In this document: in pieces, positions 33,514 to 42,479 of the stretch
Layout of the letters: every line of letters starts with the position of its first letter
How positions within the stretch are numbered: the stretch's first letter is position 1
From: a bacterium
GTDB lineage: Bacteria; Sysuimicrobiota; Sysuimicrobiia; Sysuimicrobiales; Segetimicrobiaceae
Length of the DNA: 56,401 nt
NCBI GenBank assembly: GCA_035308905.1
Contig: DATGFS010000029.1
Coordinates: 1-56,401 of the forward strand
Direction of reading: 5' to 3'
Translations under genes and position numbers: made by a program
The notes under the pieces: generated by a model
What the model saw: only the letters and a program-made list of their open reading frames with translations
What the model was told of the DNA's origin: nothing
The model's database searches: none

Positions 33514-34470
33514 GTGACGCACCGCGCCATCACCGACGTGCCCGGCGTGGCGGTCGGGCATGCCACGGATGGCGGGCATCTCACCGGATGCACCGTCGTC
33601 GTGTGTGAGGCCGGCGCGATCGCGGGGGTGGCCGTGCTGGGCGGCGCGCCCGGCACGCGCGAGACGGATCTCCTGCGTCCCGAGGCGCTCGTCGATCGCG
33701 TGCACGCGATCGTCCTGGCCGGCGGCAGCGCGTTCGGCTTGGCCGCGGCGGACGGCGTGATGCGCGTCCTCGAGGCCCGCGGCATCGGATTCCAGACCGG
33801 TGCAGGGCCGGTGCCGATCGTCCCCGCGGCGGTCCTCTTCGATCTTGCGATCGGCAGCGCCGCGGTGCGTCCGGACGCGGCGATGGGTGAGGCGGCGTGC
33901 CGCGCGGCCCGGCCGGGACCGGTCGAGGAGGGGAACGTCGGCGCCGGCACGGGCGCCACCGTCGGCAAGCTGCGGGGCGCGGAGAGCCGGATGAAGGCAG
34001 GCGTGGGCACGTGGAGCGTGCGCCTGCCCGGCGGCGCAACGGTGGGCGCCCTCGTGGCGACCAACGCGTTCGGCGACGTGCTCGATCCCCACACCGGCCG
34101 GATTCTTGCCGGCGCCCGAGATCCCAAGACCGGCGCGTTTCTCGACACCGCCTCGCGGCTCATCGAGGACGACGCGCCGCTCCGCCGTCCGTTCCAGAAC
34201 ACGAGCATCGGGGTGGTCGCGACCGACGCGGTCCTCACCAAGGCCCACGCCGCGCGGCTGGCCATCGCGGCGCACGCCGGCCTCGCGCGCGTCGTCTCGC
34301 CTTCGCACACGTCGGCCGACGGCGACACGTTCTTTGTTCTCGGCACCGGGACGACGGCGGCCGGCCGGCTGGCGCTCGAAGCCGCGGTCGCCGGCGCAGT
34401 CATGGAGGCCGTCGCGCGATCGGTGCGGCTCGCGAAGAGCGCCGGCGGCGCGCCGGGGCTCGCCGGGTAA
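33514..34470 (+). CDS. P1 family (DmpA/L-aminopeptidase D-esterase-like) peptidase
   Basis: Self-processing N-terminal-nucleophile-type hydrolase family, 318 residues. Signatures are ITDVPGVAVGHATDGGHLTGCTVVVCEAG, GVAVLGGAPGTRETDLL, the HAIVLAGGSAFGLAAADGV loop, GNVGAGTGATVGKLRG, and RPFQNTSIGVVATDA at the position of the autocleavage region. The GTG start has GGGGAG six bases upstream; the ATG at 33491 is in another frame. It follows folK::birA by 19 bases. Whether it acts on D-amino-acid or beta-peptide substrates cannot be told. Confidence 0.85.
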   Translation: MTHRAITDVPGVAVGHATDGGHLTGCTVVVCEAGAIAGVAVLGGAPGTRETDLLRPEALVDRVHAIVLAGGSAFGLAAADGVMRVLEARGIGFQTGAGPVPIVPAAVLFDLAIGSAAVRPDAAMGEAACRAARPGPVEEGNVGAGTGATVGKLRGAESRMKAGVGTWSVRLPGGATVGALVATNAFGDVLDPHTGRILAGARDPKTGAFLDTASRLIEDDAPLRRPFQNTSIGVVATDAVLTKAHAARLAIAAHAGLARVVSPSHTSADGDTFFVLGTGTTAAGRLALEAAVAGAVMEAVARSVRLAKSAGGAPGLAG

Positions 34471-34535
34471 CGCCCGGACTCCTTTGCGCGTTTAGACAGG
34501 AGAGCCGCTCGGGTGGGTCAAACGGACGGGGGCAG

Positions 34536-35465
34536 ATGAAGCGCGTCGTGAGCGTCAGCCTCGGCAGCAGCAAGCGGGACCATCGCGTGGAGACCGAGAT
34601 CCTCGGCGAGCCGTTCGTCATCGAGCGGATCGGCACCGACGGCGACATGGGGCGCTTCGAGGCGCTGGTGCGCGAGCTCGACGGACGCGTGGATGCGATC
34701 GGCATGGGCGGGATCGACCTGGACCTCCGCGCGGGGCGGCGGCGCTACCGGATTCGGGACGCGGCCCGCCTCATCCGCGGCGTCCGCCGCACCCCGGTCG
34801 TCGACGGCAGCGGGATCAAGGCGTCGTGGGAAAAGCACCTCATCCTCGAGTACCTTCCGCGGACTTCGGGGATCTCGTTCGCCGGGCGGCGCGTGCTGCT
34901 GGTCAGCAGCGTCGACCGGTACGGCATGGCGGAGGCGTTCGCGGAAGCCGGCGCCGTCACGCTCTTCGGCGATTTCTACTTCGCGCTCGGTATTCCGATC
35001 CCGATGCGCCGGCTCGTGACCGTGCGCATCCTGGCGGCGTGCCTGCTGCCGGTGATCACGCGGCTGCCGTTCCAGTGGCTCTATCCCACGGGGGAGAAAC
35101 AGGAGCGGGTCACCCCCAAGTACCCGCGGCTGTTCGAGTGGGCGGAGGTCGTCGCGGGCGATTTTCACTTCATCCGCCGCTACATGCCCGACGATCTCGC
35201 GGGCAAGACGATTCTGACCCAGACGATCACCGCCGACGACACCGAGGCGCTCCGACGCCGGGGCGTGCGCCGGCTCATCACCGCGGCCCCCGAGATGGAA
35301 GGACGGTCGTTCGCCACCAACGTGCTGGAGGGGATCGTCGTCGCGCTCTCCGGCCGGCGCACGGACACGATGGCGCCGTCCGAGATCATCGGCTGGCTGG
35401 AGCGGGCCGGCGTGCGGCCGCGCGTGGAGACCCTCACACCCGACCGCGACGGGACGGCGTCGTGA
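34536..35465 (+). CDS. conserved protein paired with an acyl-ACP-reductase-like gene
   Basis: 309 residues, cytoplasmic. The N-terminus SVSLGSSKRDHRVETEILGEPFVIERIGTDGDMGRFE is followed by VDAIGMGGIDLDL, a Rossmann-like GRRVLLVSSVDRYGMAEAF, and hydrophobic stretches near 150-190 (FYFALGIPIPMRRLVTVRILAACLLPVI). I recall homologues labelled quinate 5-dehydrogenase in Bacillota, but the activity is not evident from motifs. Its stop overlaps the GTG of the next gene by four bases, so the two proteins are probably made together and may form one pathway or complex. Confidence 0.7.
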   Translation: MKRVVSVSLGSSKRDHRVETEILGEPFVIERIGTDGDMGRFEALVRELDGRVDAIGMGGIDLDLRAGRRRYRIRDAARLIRGVRRTPVVDGSGIKASWEKHLILEYLPRTSGISFAGRRVLLVSSVDRYGMAEAFAEAGAVTLFGDFYFALGIPIPMRRLVTVRILAACLLPVITRLPFQWLYPTGEKQERVTPKYPRLFEWAEVVAGDFHFIRRYMPDDLAGKTILTQTITADDTEALRRRGVRRLITAAPEMEGRSFATNVLEGIVVALSGRRTDTMAPSEIIGWLERAGVRPRVETLTPDRDGTAS

Positions 35466-36649
35466 GCGCGCCCGCGTCCGCCGGGCAAGGTATCGTGGGC
35501 ACGCCCGCATCCGCCGGGCCCGGCCGCTTCGCCTTCGTCATCCATCCTCTGTACGTCCAGCAGTACGCGCAGAAGTTTCCGATTACGCGCTACCTGCCCG
35601 GCCGCCTGGTCGAGCGGGTGTTCCGGGCGGTGCCGCCGTTCGAGGCCTCCCACATCACCGGCATCGTCTCGCCGCTCGGTGCGCGCGCGGAAGGCTGGTT
35701 CATCGCGCTGCCGTGGACGCCGCGGGTGCTGCTCGAGGCGCCGGTCGAGCTCGTATACCGGCGGCTCGTCCAGGCGGGGCGGATCGCCGAGCGGCTCGGC
35801 GCCGGCATCCTCGGCCTCGGCGCCTTCACCAAGATCGTCGGGGACCGCGGCGTGACCGTGGCGCGCGAGCTCGCGATCGGCGTGACGACCGGGAACAGCC
35901 TCACCGCGGCGACGGCGGTGGAGGGGGCGCTGGCGGCGGCGGCGCGGATGGACATCGACCCGGCGCGCGCCCGCGTCGCGGTGCTGGGCGCGACCGGCTC
36001 GATCGGCGCGGTCTGCTGCCGGCTGCTGGCCCCGCAGGTCGCGGGGCTCGTGCTGGCGGCCCGAAACCTCGAGCGGCTGGAGTCGCTCGCATCGCGGCTC
36101 CGCGCGGAGGGACCTGCCGACGTCGCGGTCACCTCCGATGTGCGGGAGGCCGTGGGGGCGGCCGAGATCGTCCTCACCGTGACCTCGGCCACCGACGTCC
36201 TGGTCGAGCCGGAGGACCTGCGTCCGGGCGCGGTTGTCTGCGACGTCGCGCGCCCCCGGAACGTCTCGCGGCTTGTGTACGAGCGGCGGCGCGACGTCCT
36301 GGTGATCGACGGCGGCGTGCTGGAGGTGCCGGGCCCGGTCGACTTCGGCCTCGACTTCGGTTTCCCGCCCGGAACCTGCGAGGCGTGCATGGCCGAGACG
36401 ATGCTGCTCGCGCTCGAACACCGCTATGAGGATTACACGCTCGGCGGCGACCTCGATCTCGACCGCGTGCGGGAGATCCACGCGTTGATGCACCGCCACG
36501 GGTTCCGGCTGTCGGGGCTGCGGCGGTTCGAGCGCCGTATCGCCGACGAGGAGGTCGACGCGATCCGCCGCGCAGCGCGGAGCGCGGCGCCGCGATCCCC
36601 GGCGCGGGTCGCCGACGCGCCGGCGGACTCGGCCGTCCGGCGGGCGTGA
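35462..36649 (+). CDS. long-chain acyl-ACP reductase-like dehydrogenase
   Basis: 395 residues. The central NAD(P)-binding fold VAVLGATGSIGAVCCRLLAPQ (about residue 170) and LAARNLERLESLASRL match cyanobacterial acyl-ACP reductase (AAR), as do LGLGAFTKIVGDRG, TTGNSLTAATAVEG, GGVLEVPGPVDFGLDFGF and CEACMAETMLLALEH. Cys309 aligns with the AAR catalytic Cys. AAR reduces fatty acyl-ACP to aldehyde. The N-terminus is longer than in cyanobacteria and starts with an Ala/Gly-rich stretch. The GTG overlaps the upstream stop. The alternative label is a shikimate/quinate-type dehydrogenase, but the Cys context favours an AAR relative. Confidence 0.75.
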   Translation: MSAPASAGQGIVGTPASAGPGRFAFVIHPLYVQQYAQKFPITRYLPGRLVERVFRAVPPFEASHITGIVSPLGARAEGWFIALPWTPRVLLEAPVELVYRRLVQAGRIAERLGAGILGLGAFTKIVGDRGVTVARELAIGVTTGNSLTAATAVEGALAAAARMDIDPARARVAVLGATGSIGAVCCRLLAPQVAGLVLAARNLERLESLASRLRAEGPADVAVTSDVREAVGAAEIVLTVTSATDVLVEPEDLRPGAVVCDVARPRNVSRLVYERRRDVLVIDGGVLEVPGPVDFGLDFGFPPGTCEACMAETMLLALEHRYEDYTLGGDLDLDRVREIHALMHRHGFRLSGLRRFERRIADEEVDAIRRAARSAAPRSPARVADAPADSAVRRA

Positions 36650-36675
36650 TGCCCGCGCCGCCGCAGCGGGCGCCT

Positions 36676-36704
36676 TTGACATTGCAAATCGCCTTGGGTA
36701 TACT
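36676..36704 (+). promoter_or_regulatory. near-consensus sigma-70/SigA promoter of greA
   Basis: TTGACA (36676-36681), a 17-base spacer and TATACT (36699-36704). The transcript should start near 36711, giving a leader of about 85 bases. It is the best promoter in the window. Confidence 0.9.
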
Positions 36705-36794
36705 CAGGGCCGAGGTCGAGACTGAGGGAACGTCCCTCGGTCTCGTCCCCTGTTATTGTCGAAAAAGTTGGAATGGACCGGTGAGCTGAGCCGC

Positions 36795-37268
36795 ATGGAC
36801 GAAAAAGAAACGATCCTGACCCCCGAAGGCCTGCGCAAGCTGGAAGAGGAACTTGAGTTTCTCAAGTCCGTCAAGCGAAAGGAAGTCGCGGAGCGGATCA
36901 AGCAGGCGAAAGAGTTCGGGGACCTCTCGGAAAACTCCGAGTACGAGGACGCCAAGAACGAACAGGCCTTCACGGAGGGGCGGATCCTCACCGTCGAGGG
37001 CATGCTCCGCAACGCCAAGGTCATCAACAACCACGACGTGCGCTCGGACGTGGTGTCCATCGGCAGCACCTTGAAGCTCTTGGACGAGTCCGGCGAGGAA
37101 CTGACGTTCACGATCGTGGGCTCGCCCGAGGCCGATCCCGCGCACGACAAGATCAGCAACGAGTCCCCGGTGGGGCGCGCGGTGCTCGGCAAGCGGAAGG
37201 GCGACACCGTGACCGTCCAGGCGCCCGCGGGTACACTTAAGTACACGATCAAGGGGATCAAGCGGTAA
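36795..37268 (+). CDS. greA: transcription elongation factor GreA
   Basis: Rescues backtracked RNA polymerase by stimulating cleavage of the nascent RNA. 157 residues. The N-terminal antiparallel coiled coil starts [22 protein letters not shown], with [17 protein letters not shown] at the acidic tip that reaches the active site. The C-terminal globular domain contains [25 protein letters not shown] 36795 gives the standard family N-terminus; an in-frame TTG at 36756 would add 13 unlikely residues. Monocistronic, from the strong promoter upstream. Confidence 0.95.
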   Translation: MDEKETILTPEGLRKLEEELEFLKSVKRKEVAERIKQAKEFGDLSENSEYEDAKNEQAFTEGRILTVEGMLRNAKVINNHDVRSDVVSIGSTLKLLDESGEELTFTIVGSPEADPAHDKISNESPVGRAVLGKRKGDTVTVQAPAGTLKYTIKGIKR

Positions 37269-37874
37269 TTTCCGCGTCCGCGGGCCGTCCGGTCCTCCGC
37301 GTTGCCCTGGGGTAGCCCCCCGAATCAGTCCCGTCACCCGTTCCCGTCCACCCGCGTCCCCGTCCGCCTCGGCGTGCCGCCGTGCCGTCCGCGCGCCGCC
37401 CGGTTCTGTGAAGGCCGTGTAACGGCGGCCGGAGGCGACGAGGCCGGCGCACGGCGGCCCGGAGGTCCGATGTCCGGCCGGTGGTCGGACCATGAGGGTC
37501 TGCACCTCGACGCAGCGGGGAAAAACAGTAGTGCACGAACGGTGTCGCAGAACCTCGCGCGCCGTGAACCACGCAGACGGCAGGAGTCGGAAGACAGGCG
37601 AAGAAAGAGGACGCAGCGGCGGAGCCCCGGATCTGGATCGAATCATCATTTCGAGGAATCGTCGGTGAAGCCGCGGCGTATCATTCTGATAGGGAACGTG
37701 GGAGGGGGGAGAGCCTTCCCAGACTCTGCCGGGCCTGCCGGGGTTCAGCGATCCACCCGAGCCCTTGGTGCGAACATAGAGAATGCATGGATCGTAGAAG
37801 CGAGAGAACAACGATGCTGACGACGCAGCAGACGGCGCACTTGAGGCTCAGGCAGAGAGGGGGTCGACCGCAGG
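37269..37874. other. long intergenic region greA-clpC
   Basis: 606 bases without a supportable gene. A 172-residue frame exists at 37302-37820 but has random composition and no ribosome site. No CtsR, HrcA/CIRCE or HspR (HAIR) operator for clpC was found, and no tRNA. The last 200 bases presumably hold the clpC promoter and a long leader. Confidence 0.6.
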
Positions 37875-40334
37875 ATGTTTGAACGGTTCACCGAGCGTGC
37901 ACGCCGCGTCATCATCCTGGCGCAGGAAGAGGCCAAGCGGCTCAACCACAGCGCAGTCGGCACCGAGCACATCCTCCTGGGCATCATCCGGGAGGGTGAA
38001 GGCGTTGCCAGCAAGGTTCTCGAGTCGCTCAACATCAACCCTGAGCGCGTCCGCGCCGAGATCGAGAGCGCCATCGGCCGCGGCGAGCGCACGCCGTACG
38101 AAGAAGTCGCATTCACCCCGCGGGCCAAGAAGGTCCTCGAACTCGCGCTGGACGAGGCCCGCCGGCTGGGTCACAACTACATCGGGACGGAGCACCTGCT
38201 CCTCGGATTGATCCGGGAGGGCGAGGGAGTCGCCGCCCGCGTGCTCGAGGCGATGGGTGCCGATCTCGAGCGCGTCCGTTCCCAGGTGGTCTACCTGCTC
38301 GGCGAAGAGGGCACCGCCTCCTACACCAAGCAGGCCAGCAAGACGCCCACCCTCGACGAGTTCGGCCGCGACCTCACGAAGCTTGCGCGCGAGAACAAGC
38401 TCGACCCGGTGATCGGCCGGGAGCGCGAGATCGAGCGCGTGATTCAGGTGCTGTCCCGGCGGACCAAGAACAACCCGGCGCTCATCGGCGAGCCGGGCGT
38501 CGGCAAGACCGCGATCACCGAGGGCCTCGCCCAGCGCATCGTGCGCGGCGACGTGCCCGAGGTGCTGCGCAGCAAGCGCGTGGTGCAGCTCGACCTGGCC
38601 GCGCTCGTCGCGGGCACCAAGTACCGCGGCGAGTTCGAAGAGCGGATGAAGAAAGTGATGGAAGAGATCCGCAAGGCGCAGGGCGAGGTCATCCTGTTCG
38701 TGGACGAGCTGCACACGCTCGTCGGCGCCGGGGCGGCGGAAGGCGCGATCGACGCGAGCAACATCCTCAAGCCGTCGCTGTCGCGCGGCGAGCTGCAGTG
38801 CATCGGCGCGACGACCCTCGACGAGTACCGCAAGTACGTCGAGCGCGACGCCGCGCTCGAGCGGCGCTTCGCGCCGATCCTCGTCGCGGAGCCCAACGTG
38901 GATCAGGCCGTCGAGATTCTGCGCGGGCTGCGGGAGCGGTACGAGGCGCACCACGGCGTCAAGATCGGCGACGACGCGCTGGTGGCCGCGGCGCAGCTCG
39001 CGGACAAGTACATCTCCGACCGGTTCCTGCCGGACAAGGCCATCGATCTGATGGACGAGGCGGCGAGCAAGATCCGGCTGCAGGCCAGCTTCCTGCCGCA
39101 AGAGGTGCGGCAGGCCATGGAAAAGGCCGACCGGGCGCGCCGCGAAAAGGAAGACGCGATCAAGAACCAGGACTTCGAGAAAGCCGCGGGCCTGCGCGAC
39201 AAGGAAAAGGTGCTCCGGCAAAAACTCGAGGAGCTGGAGAGTTCCTGGAAGACCGACAAGGGCCGGGACATCACGACCGTCTGCGCCGACGACATCGCGG
39301 ACATCGTCTCGAGCTGGACCGGCATCCCCGTGACCCGCCTCGTCGAAGAGGAGACCGAAAAGCTCCTCAAGATGGAGGACCAGATCCACAAGCGGATCGT
39401 GGGCCAGGAAGAAGCGGTCACGGCGGTCGCCCGGGCCGTTCGGCGGGCGCGGGCCGGGCTCAAGGACGCGCGGCGCCCGATCGGCTCGTTCATCTTCCTC
39501 GGGCCGACCGGCGTCGGCAAGACCGAGCTGACGCTGGCGCTCGCGGAGTTCCTCTTCGGGGACGAGAACGCGGTCGTGCGGATCGACATGTCCGAGTACA
39601 CCGAGCGGCACACCGTATCCCGCCTCGTCGGCGCGCCTCCGGGCTACGTCGGCTACGAGGAAGGCGGCCAGCTCACGGAGCAGGTTCGCCGCCGGCCGTA
39701 TTCGGTCGTGCTGCTCGACGAGATCGAGAAGGCGCACCCGGAGATCTTCAACGTGCTCCTCCAGATCCTGGAGGACGGACGCCTGACCGACGCGCAAGGG
39801 CGCGCGGTCGACTTCAAGAACTGCGTCGTGATCATGACGAGCAACGTCGGCGCGCCGCAGATCCAGCGCGAGGGCCAGGGGCTCGGCTTCCGCGGCGTGG
39901 CGGACGTGGAGCTCGACGCGCAGCGGCAGTACGACAAGATGAAGTCGCACGTGATGGACGAGCTGCGGCGGGCGTTCCGGCCGGAGTTCCTGAACCGCGT
40001 GGACGAGATCATCGTCTTCCGCCCGCTGAACCGCGACCAGATCACGGCGATCGTCGACATCTTGATGGACCGCGTGCGACGCGAGATCCGCGGCCAGGGC
40101 ATGGGTCTCGCGGTTACGGAGGCGGCGCGCGAGGTACTCGCCAAGGAGGGCTTCGATCCCCAGTACGGGGCGCGGCCGCTGCGGCGGGCGATTCAACGGC
40201 TCGTGGAAGACCCGCTGTCGGACGCAATGCTGCGCGGCCGGTTCAGCGCCGGCGACGAGATCATCATCGACGCGCACGACAACGAGCTCGTCTTTGAGAA
40301 GAAGCGCGAGCCGGTGACGGTGGACAAGGGGTAG
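37875..40334 (+). CDS. clpC: ATP-dependent Clp protease ATP-binding subunit ClpC
   Basis: Hsp100 unfoldase that feeds proteins to ClpP. 819 residues. There are two N-terminal Clp repeats ([20 protein letters not shown], and again from about residue 77). The first AAA+ domain has Walker A at 205-212. A UVR-type middle domain spans about 420-455 ([23 protein letters not shown]), and the second AAA+ domain has Walker A at 543-550. Middle domain and overall architecture identify ClpC rather than ClpA or ClpB. The ctsR-mcsA-mcsB genes that precede clpC in many Bacillota are absent. The radA gene follows. Confidence 0.96.
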   Translation: MFERFTERARRVIILAQEEAKRLNHSAVGTEHILLGIIREGEGVASKVLESLNINPERVRAEIESAIGRGERTPYEEVAFTPRAKKVLELALDEARRLGHNYIGTEHLLLGLIREGEGVAARVLEAMGADLERVRSQVVYLLGEEGTASYTKQASKTPTLDEFGRDLTKLARENKLDPVIGREREIERVIQVLSRRTKNNPALIGEPGVGKTAITEGLAQRIVRGDVPEVLRSKRVVQLDLAALVAGTKYRGEFEERMKKVMEEIRKAQGEVILFVDELHTLVGAGAAEGAIDASNILKPSLSRGELQCIGATTLDEYRKYVERDAALERRFAPILVAEPNVDQAVEILRGLRERYEAHHGVKIGDDALVAAAQLADKYISDRFLPDKAIDLMDEAASKIRLQASFLPQEVRQAMEKADRARREKEDAIKNQDFEKAAGLRDKEKVLRQKLEELESSWKTDKGRDITTVCADDIADIVSSWTGIPVTRLVEEETEKLLKMEDQIHKRIVGQEEAVTAVARAVRRARAGLKDARRPIGSFIFLGPTGVGKTELTLALAEFLFGDENAVVRIDMSEYTERHTVSRLVGAPPGYVGYEEGGQLTEQVRRRPYSVVLLDEIEKAHPEIFNVLLQILEDGRLTDAQGRAVDFKNCVVIMTSNVGAPQIQREGQGLGFRGVADVELDAQRQYDKMKSHVMDELRRAFRPEFLNRVDEIIVFRPLNRDQITAIVDILMDRVRREIRGQGMGLAVTEAAREVLAKEGFDPQYGARPLRRAIQRLVEDPLSDAMLRGRFSAGDEIIIDAHDNELVFEKKREPVTVDKG

Positions 40335-40370
40335 ATTCAAGTCCGCCCAGGCGGACGACACGCTGCGGTA

Positions 40371-40401
40371 CGACGGCCCGGGCTCTGAGCCCGGGCCGTC
40401 G
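40371..40401 (+). terminator. terminator hairpin between clpC and radA
   Basis: Perfect 14-bp stem (40371-40384 with 40388-40401), 3-base loop, no T-tract. A second small hairpin (40341-40347 with 40350-40356) precedes it. It may attenuate transcription into radA. Confidence 0.6.
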
Positions 40402-40421
40402 CATAGTCCGGGGGGCGAGCA

Positions 40422-41876
40422 ATGCCGAAAGCCACGCGTTCAGGCGGCGCGGAGCCGCGGACCGTTTTCGTCTGCCAGGAGTGCGGGTACGAGTCGAGCA
40501 AATGGCTCGGCCGCTGTCCCGGGTGTTCCGCGTGGAACAGCCTCGTCGAGGAGCGCCTGGCGGCGCCCGCGGCGGGACGGCGGCCCGGACCGCGGCGTGA
40601 CCCGGCGCTGACCGCCGCCGCCGACCAGGCCGGCGGGCCGGGTCCGGCGGGGGCCGTGCCGATCGCCGAGGTCGTCCTCGACGACGCCGTGCGCCGCCGG
40701 ACCGGGCTCACCGAGGTCGACCGGGTGCTCGGCGGCGGCGTCGTGCCGGGATCGCTCATCCTCGTCGGCGGCGACCCCGGCGTCGGCAAGTCTACGCTCG
40801 CGCTCGCCGTCGCCCACCACATGGCCACCTCCGGCGGCGCGGTCCGCGACACCCACCCGGTGCTCTACGTCTCCGGCGAGGAGTCGGTCCGCCAGACCAA
40901 GATGCGGGCCGCGCGTCTCGGCGTCGATGCGCCGAACCTGCTCGTGCTGGCGGAGACCGATCTCGACCAGATCATCGCCCAGATCGACCGGCTCCGGCCG
41001 TCGCTCGTCGTCGTCGATTCGATCCAAACCGTATACCGCGCCGACATCACCGCGGCGCCGGGCAGCGTCGCCCAGATCCGGGAGTGCACCGGCGATCTCC
41101 TCCGCGTCGCGAAGACCGACGGCGGGCCGGCGGTGCTGGTGATCGGCCACGTCACCAAAGAGGGCGCGATCGCCGGGCCGCGCGTGCTCGAGCACATGGT
41201 CGACACGGTGCTGTACTTCGAGGGCGAGCGCCACCACGCGTACCGCGTCCTGCGCGCGACGAAGAACCGGTTCGGCTCGACCAACGAGATCGGGGTGTTC
41301 GCGATGAGCGGGCGGGGCCTCGCGGAGGTCGCGGATCCGTCGGCGCTGTTTCTCGCCGAGCGGCCGGAAGGGGCGTCCGGGTCCGCGGTCGTGTGCGCCA
41401 TCGAAGGGACGCGGCCGCTGCTTCTCGAGGTGCAGGCGCTCGTGACGCGGACGCCGTTCGGCATGCCGCGGCGCACGGCCGCCGGGATCGACTACAACCG
41501 CCTGCTGCTCCTGCTCGCCGTCCTCGAAAAACGCGCCGGGCTTCACCTCTCGGCGCACGACGTGTACGTCAGCGTGGCCGGCGGCGTGCGGGTGGACGAA
41601 CCCGCCGCGGATCTCGGCGTTGCACTGGCCGTGGCGAGCAGCCATCGGGACCGGCCGGTGGACGCCGGCGCGGTCGCCGTCGGCGAGGTCGGGCTGGGCG
41701 GCGAGGTGCGCGCGGTGAGCCAGATCGACCGCCGCATCGCCGAGGCCGCGAAGCTCGGGTTCCGGCGTGTGGTCGCGCCGCGGGCGAACTTGGGGGGGCT
41801 CGACGAGATACCCGCGGGCGTCGAGATCACCGGCGTGGACAACGTCGCCGAGGCGCTGGACCGCTTCGTGACGTAG
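40422..41876 (+). CDS. radA: DNA repair protein RadA (Sms)
   Basis: RecA-like helicase that promotes branch migration during recombination. 484 residues. The N-terminal zinc finger uses C18, C21, C32 and C35 (VFVCQECGYESSKWLGRCPGC). The ATPase Walker A is GGDPGVGKST, the RadA-specific KNRFGSTNEIGVF is present, and the C-terminal Lon-protease-like domain carries ADLGVALAVASS. A spacer of about 35 residues after the zinc finger is low-complexity. clpC-radA is conserved in Bacillota, but the usual next gene disA is missing. Confidence 0.96.
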   Translation: MPKATRSGGAEPRTVFVCQECGYESSKWLGRCPGCSAWNSLVEERLAAPAAGRRPGPRRDPALTAAADQAGGPGPAGAVPIAEVVLDDAVRRRTGLTEVDRVLGGGVVPGSLILVGGDPGVGKSTLALAVAHHMATSGGAVRDTHPVLYVSGEESVRQTKMRAARLGVDAPNLLVLAETDLDQIIAQIDRLRPSLVVVDSIQTVYRADITAAPGSVAQIRECTGDLLRVAKTDGGPAVLVIGHVTKEGAIAGPRVLEHMVDTVLYFEGERHHAYRVLRATKNRFGSTNEIGVFAMSGRGLAEVADPSALFLAERPEGASGSAVVCAIEGTRPLLLEVQALVTRTPFGMPRRTAAGIDYNRLLLLLAVLEKRAGLHLSAHDVYVSVAGGVRVDEPAADLGVALAVASSHRDRPVDAGAVAVGEVGLGGEVRAVSQIDRRIAEAAKLGFRRVVAPRANLGGLDEIPAGVEITGVDNVAEALDRFVT

Positions 41877-41885
41877 CCGGAAGAC

Positions 41886-41915
41886 GGCGACCCCCCGCCT
41901 GCGCGGGGGGTCGCC
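41886..41915. terminator. bidirectional terminator
   Basis: Perfect 13-bp GC-rich stem (41886-41898 with 41903-41915) between the convergent radA and the 130-residue gene. Confidence 0.7.
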
Positions 41916-41935
41916 GATGCCCGTCTCTTCGCCGT

Positions 41936-42328
41936 TTATTTCAGATTGAAGATGCCGAGCGTCTTGATGCGGCTGTGCTCCTTCTTGCGGATCGCCTCGA
42001 GGTCGAGGTCGAGCAGATTGCACAGCGCGGCGATGTAGAAGAGCTCCGACCCGATCTCGCTCTCTACCGCCTCCGTGCAGCGCTCGCACAGCTTCCCGTC
42101 GAGATGCGTCTGCACGTACTGCCGGATGTCCGAGAGGCCGACGTCGTTCGGGAACTGCTGCTTGGTCGCCGTGACGGAGATGCACCCGCAGTTGGTGACG
42201 GCCTTCGCGATCGCGCGGTTGACCCGGGCCGTCGCCTCCTGGAGCTTCGTCAGCACATCGAGCACGCTGCGGTGCCGCACCAGGTATTCGTCGACCTGCG
42301 CCTGAAACGACGGACTCGTCTCTTTCAT
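41936..42328 (-). CDS. conserved helical protein with Cys pairs, unknown function
   Basis: 130 residues, mostly helical: PSFQAQVDEYLVRHRSVLDVLTKLQEATARVNRAIAKAVTNCGCI, then DGKLCERCTEAVESEIGSELFYIAALCNLLDLDLEAIRKKEHSRIKTLGIFNL. The CGC and CERC motifs suggest zinc binding. The C-terminal half resembles MazG-like nucleotide pyrophosphatase helices, but the acidic metal site is not obvious. I recall similar proteins next to clpC/radA-type genes in Bacillota. The start at 42328 is taken because it matches the compact protein, with GGGGG about nine bases upstream. Confidence 0.72.
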   Translation of the reverse strand: MKETSPSFQAQVDEYLVRHRSVLDVLTKLQEATARVNRAIAKAVTNCGCISVTATKQQFPNDVGLSDIRQYVQTHLDGKLCERCTEAVESEIGSELFYIAALCNLLDLDLEAIRKKEHSRIKTLGIFNLK

Positions 42329-42460
42329 GAACAGCGCACCCCCCAAGGGCTGGAACGCGCTGTCATTATAGGCGCGGCGTCGCAACAGTGTCAAGAAATC
42401 GGCGCGTCGCACTCCTCCGGCGCACTCCGTCCCGCGCGCGGAGCCGCCGTCTCGCGGACG

Positions 42461-42469
42461 TGTTATGAT
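42461..42469 (+). promoter_or_regulatory. extended -10 promoter before the PIN/TRAM gene
   Basis: TGTTATGAT, a TGn-extended -10, lies directly at the first possible start codons. With initiation about seven bases downstream, the mRNA would have almost no leader, so ATG 42480 is the likely start. Confidence 0.5.
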
Positions 42470-42479
42470 GGTGGGCGAG

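Noticed and set aside
37302-37820. 172-codon frame between greA and clpC
   Set aside because: No ribosome site, random composition and no recognisable motif.
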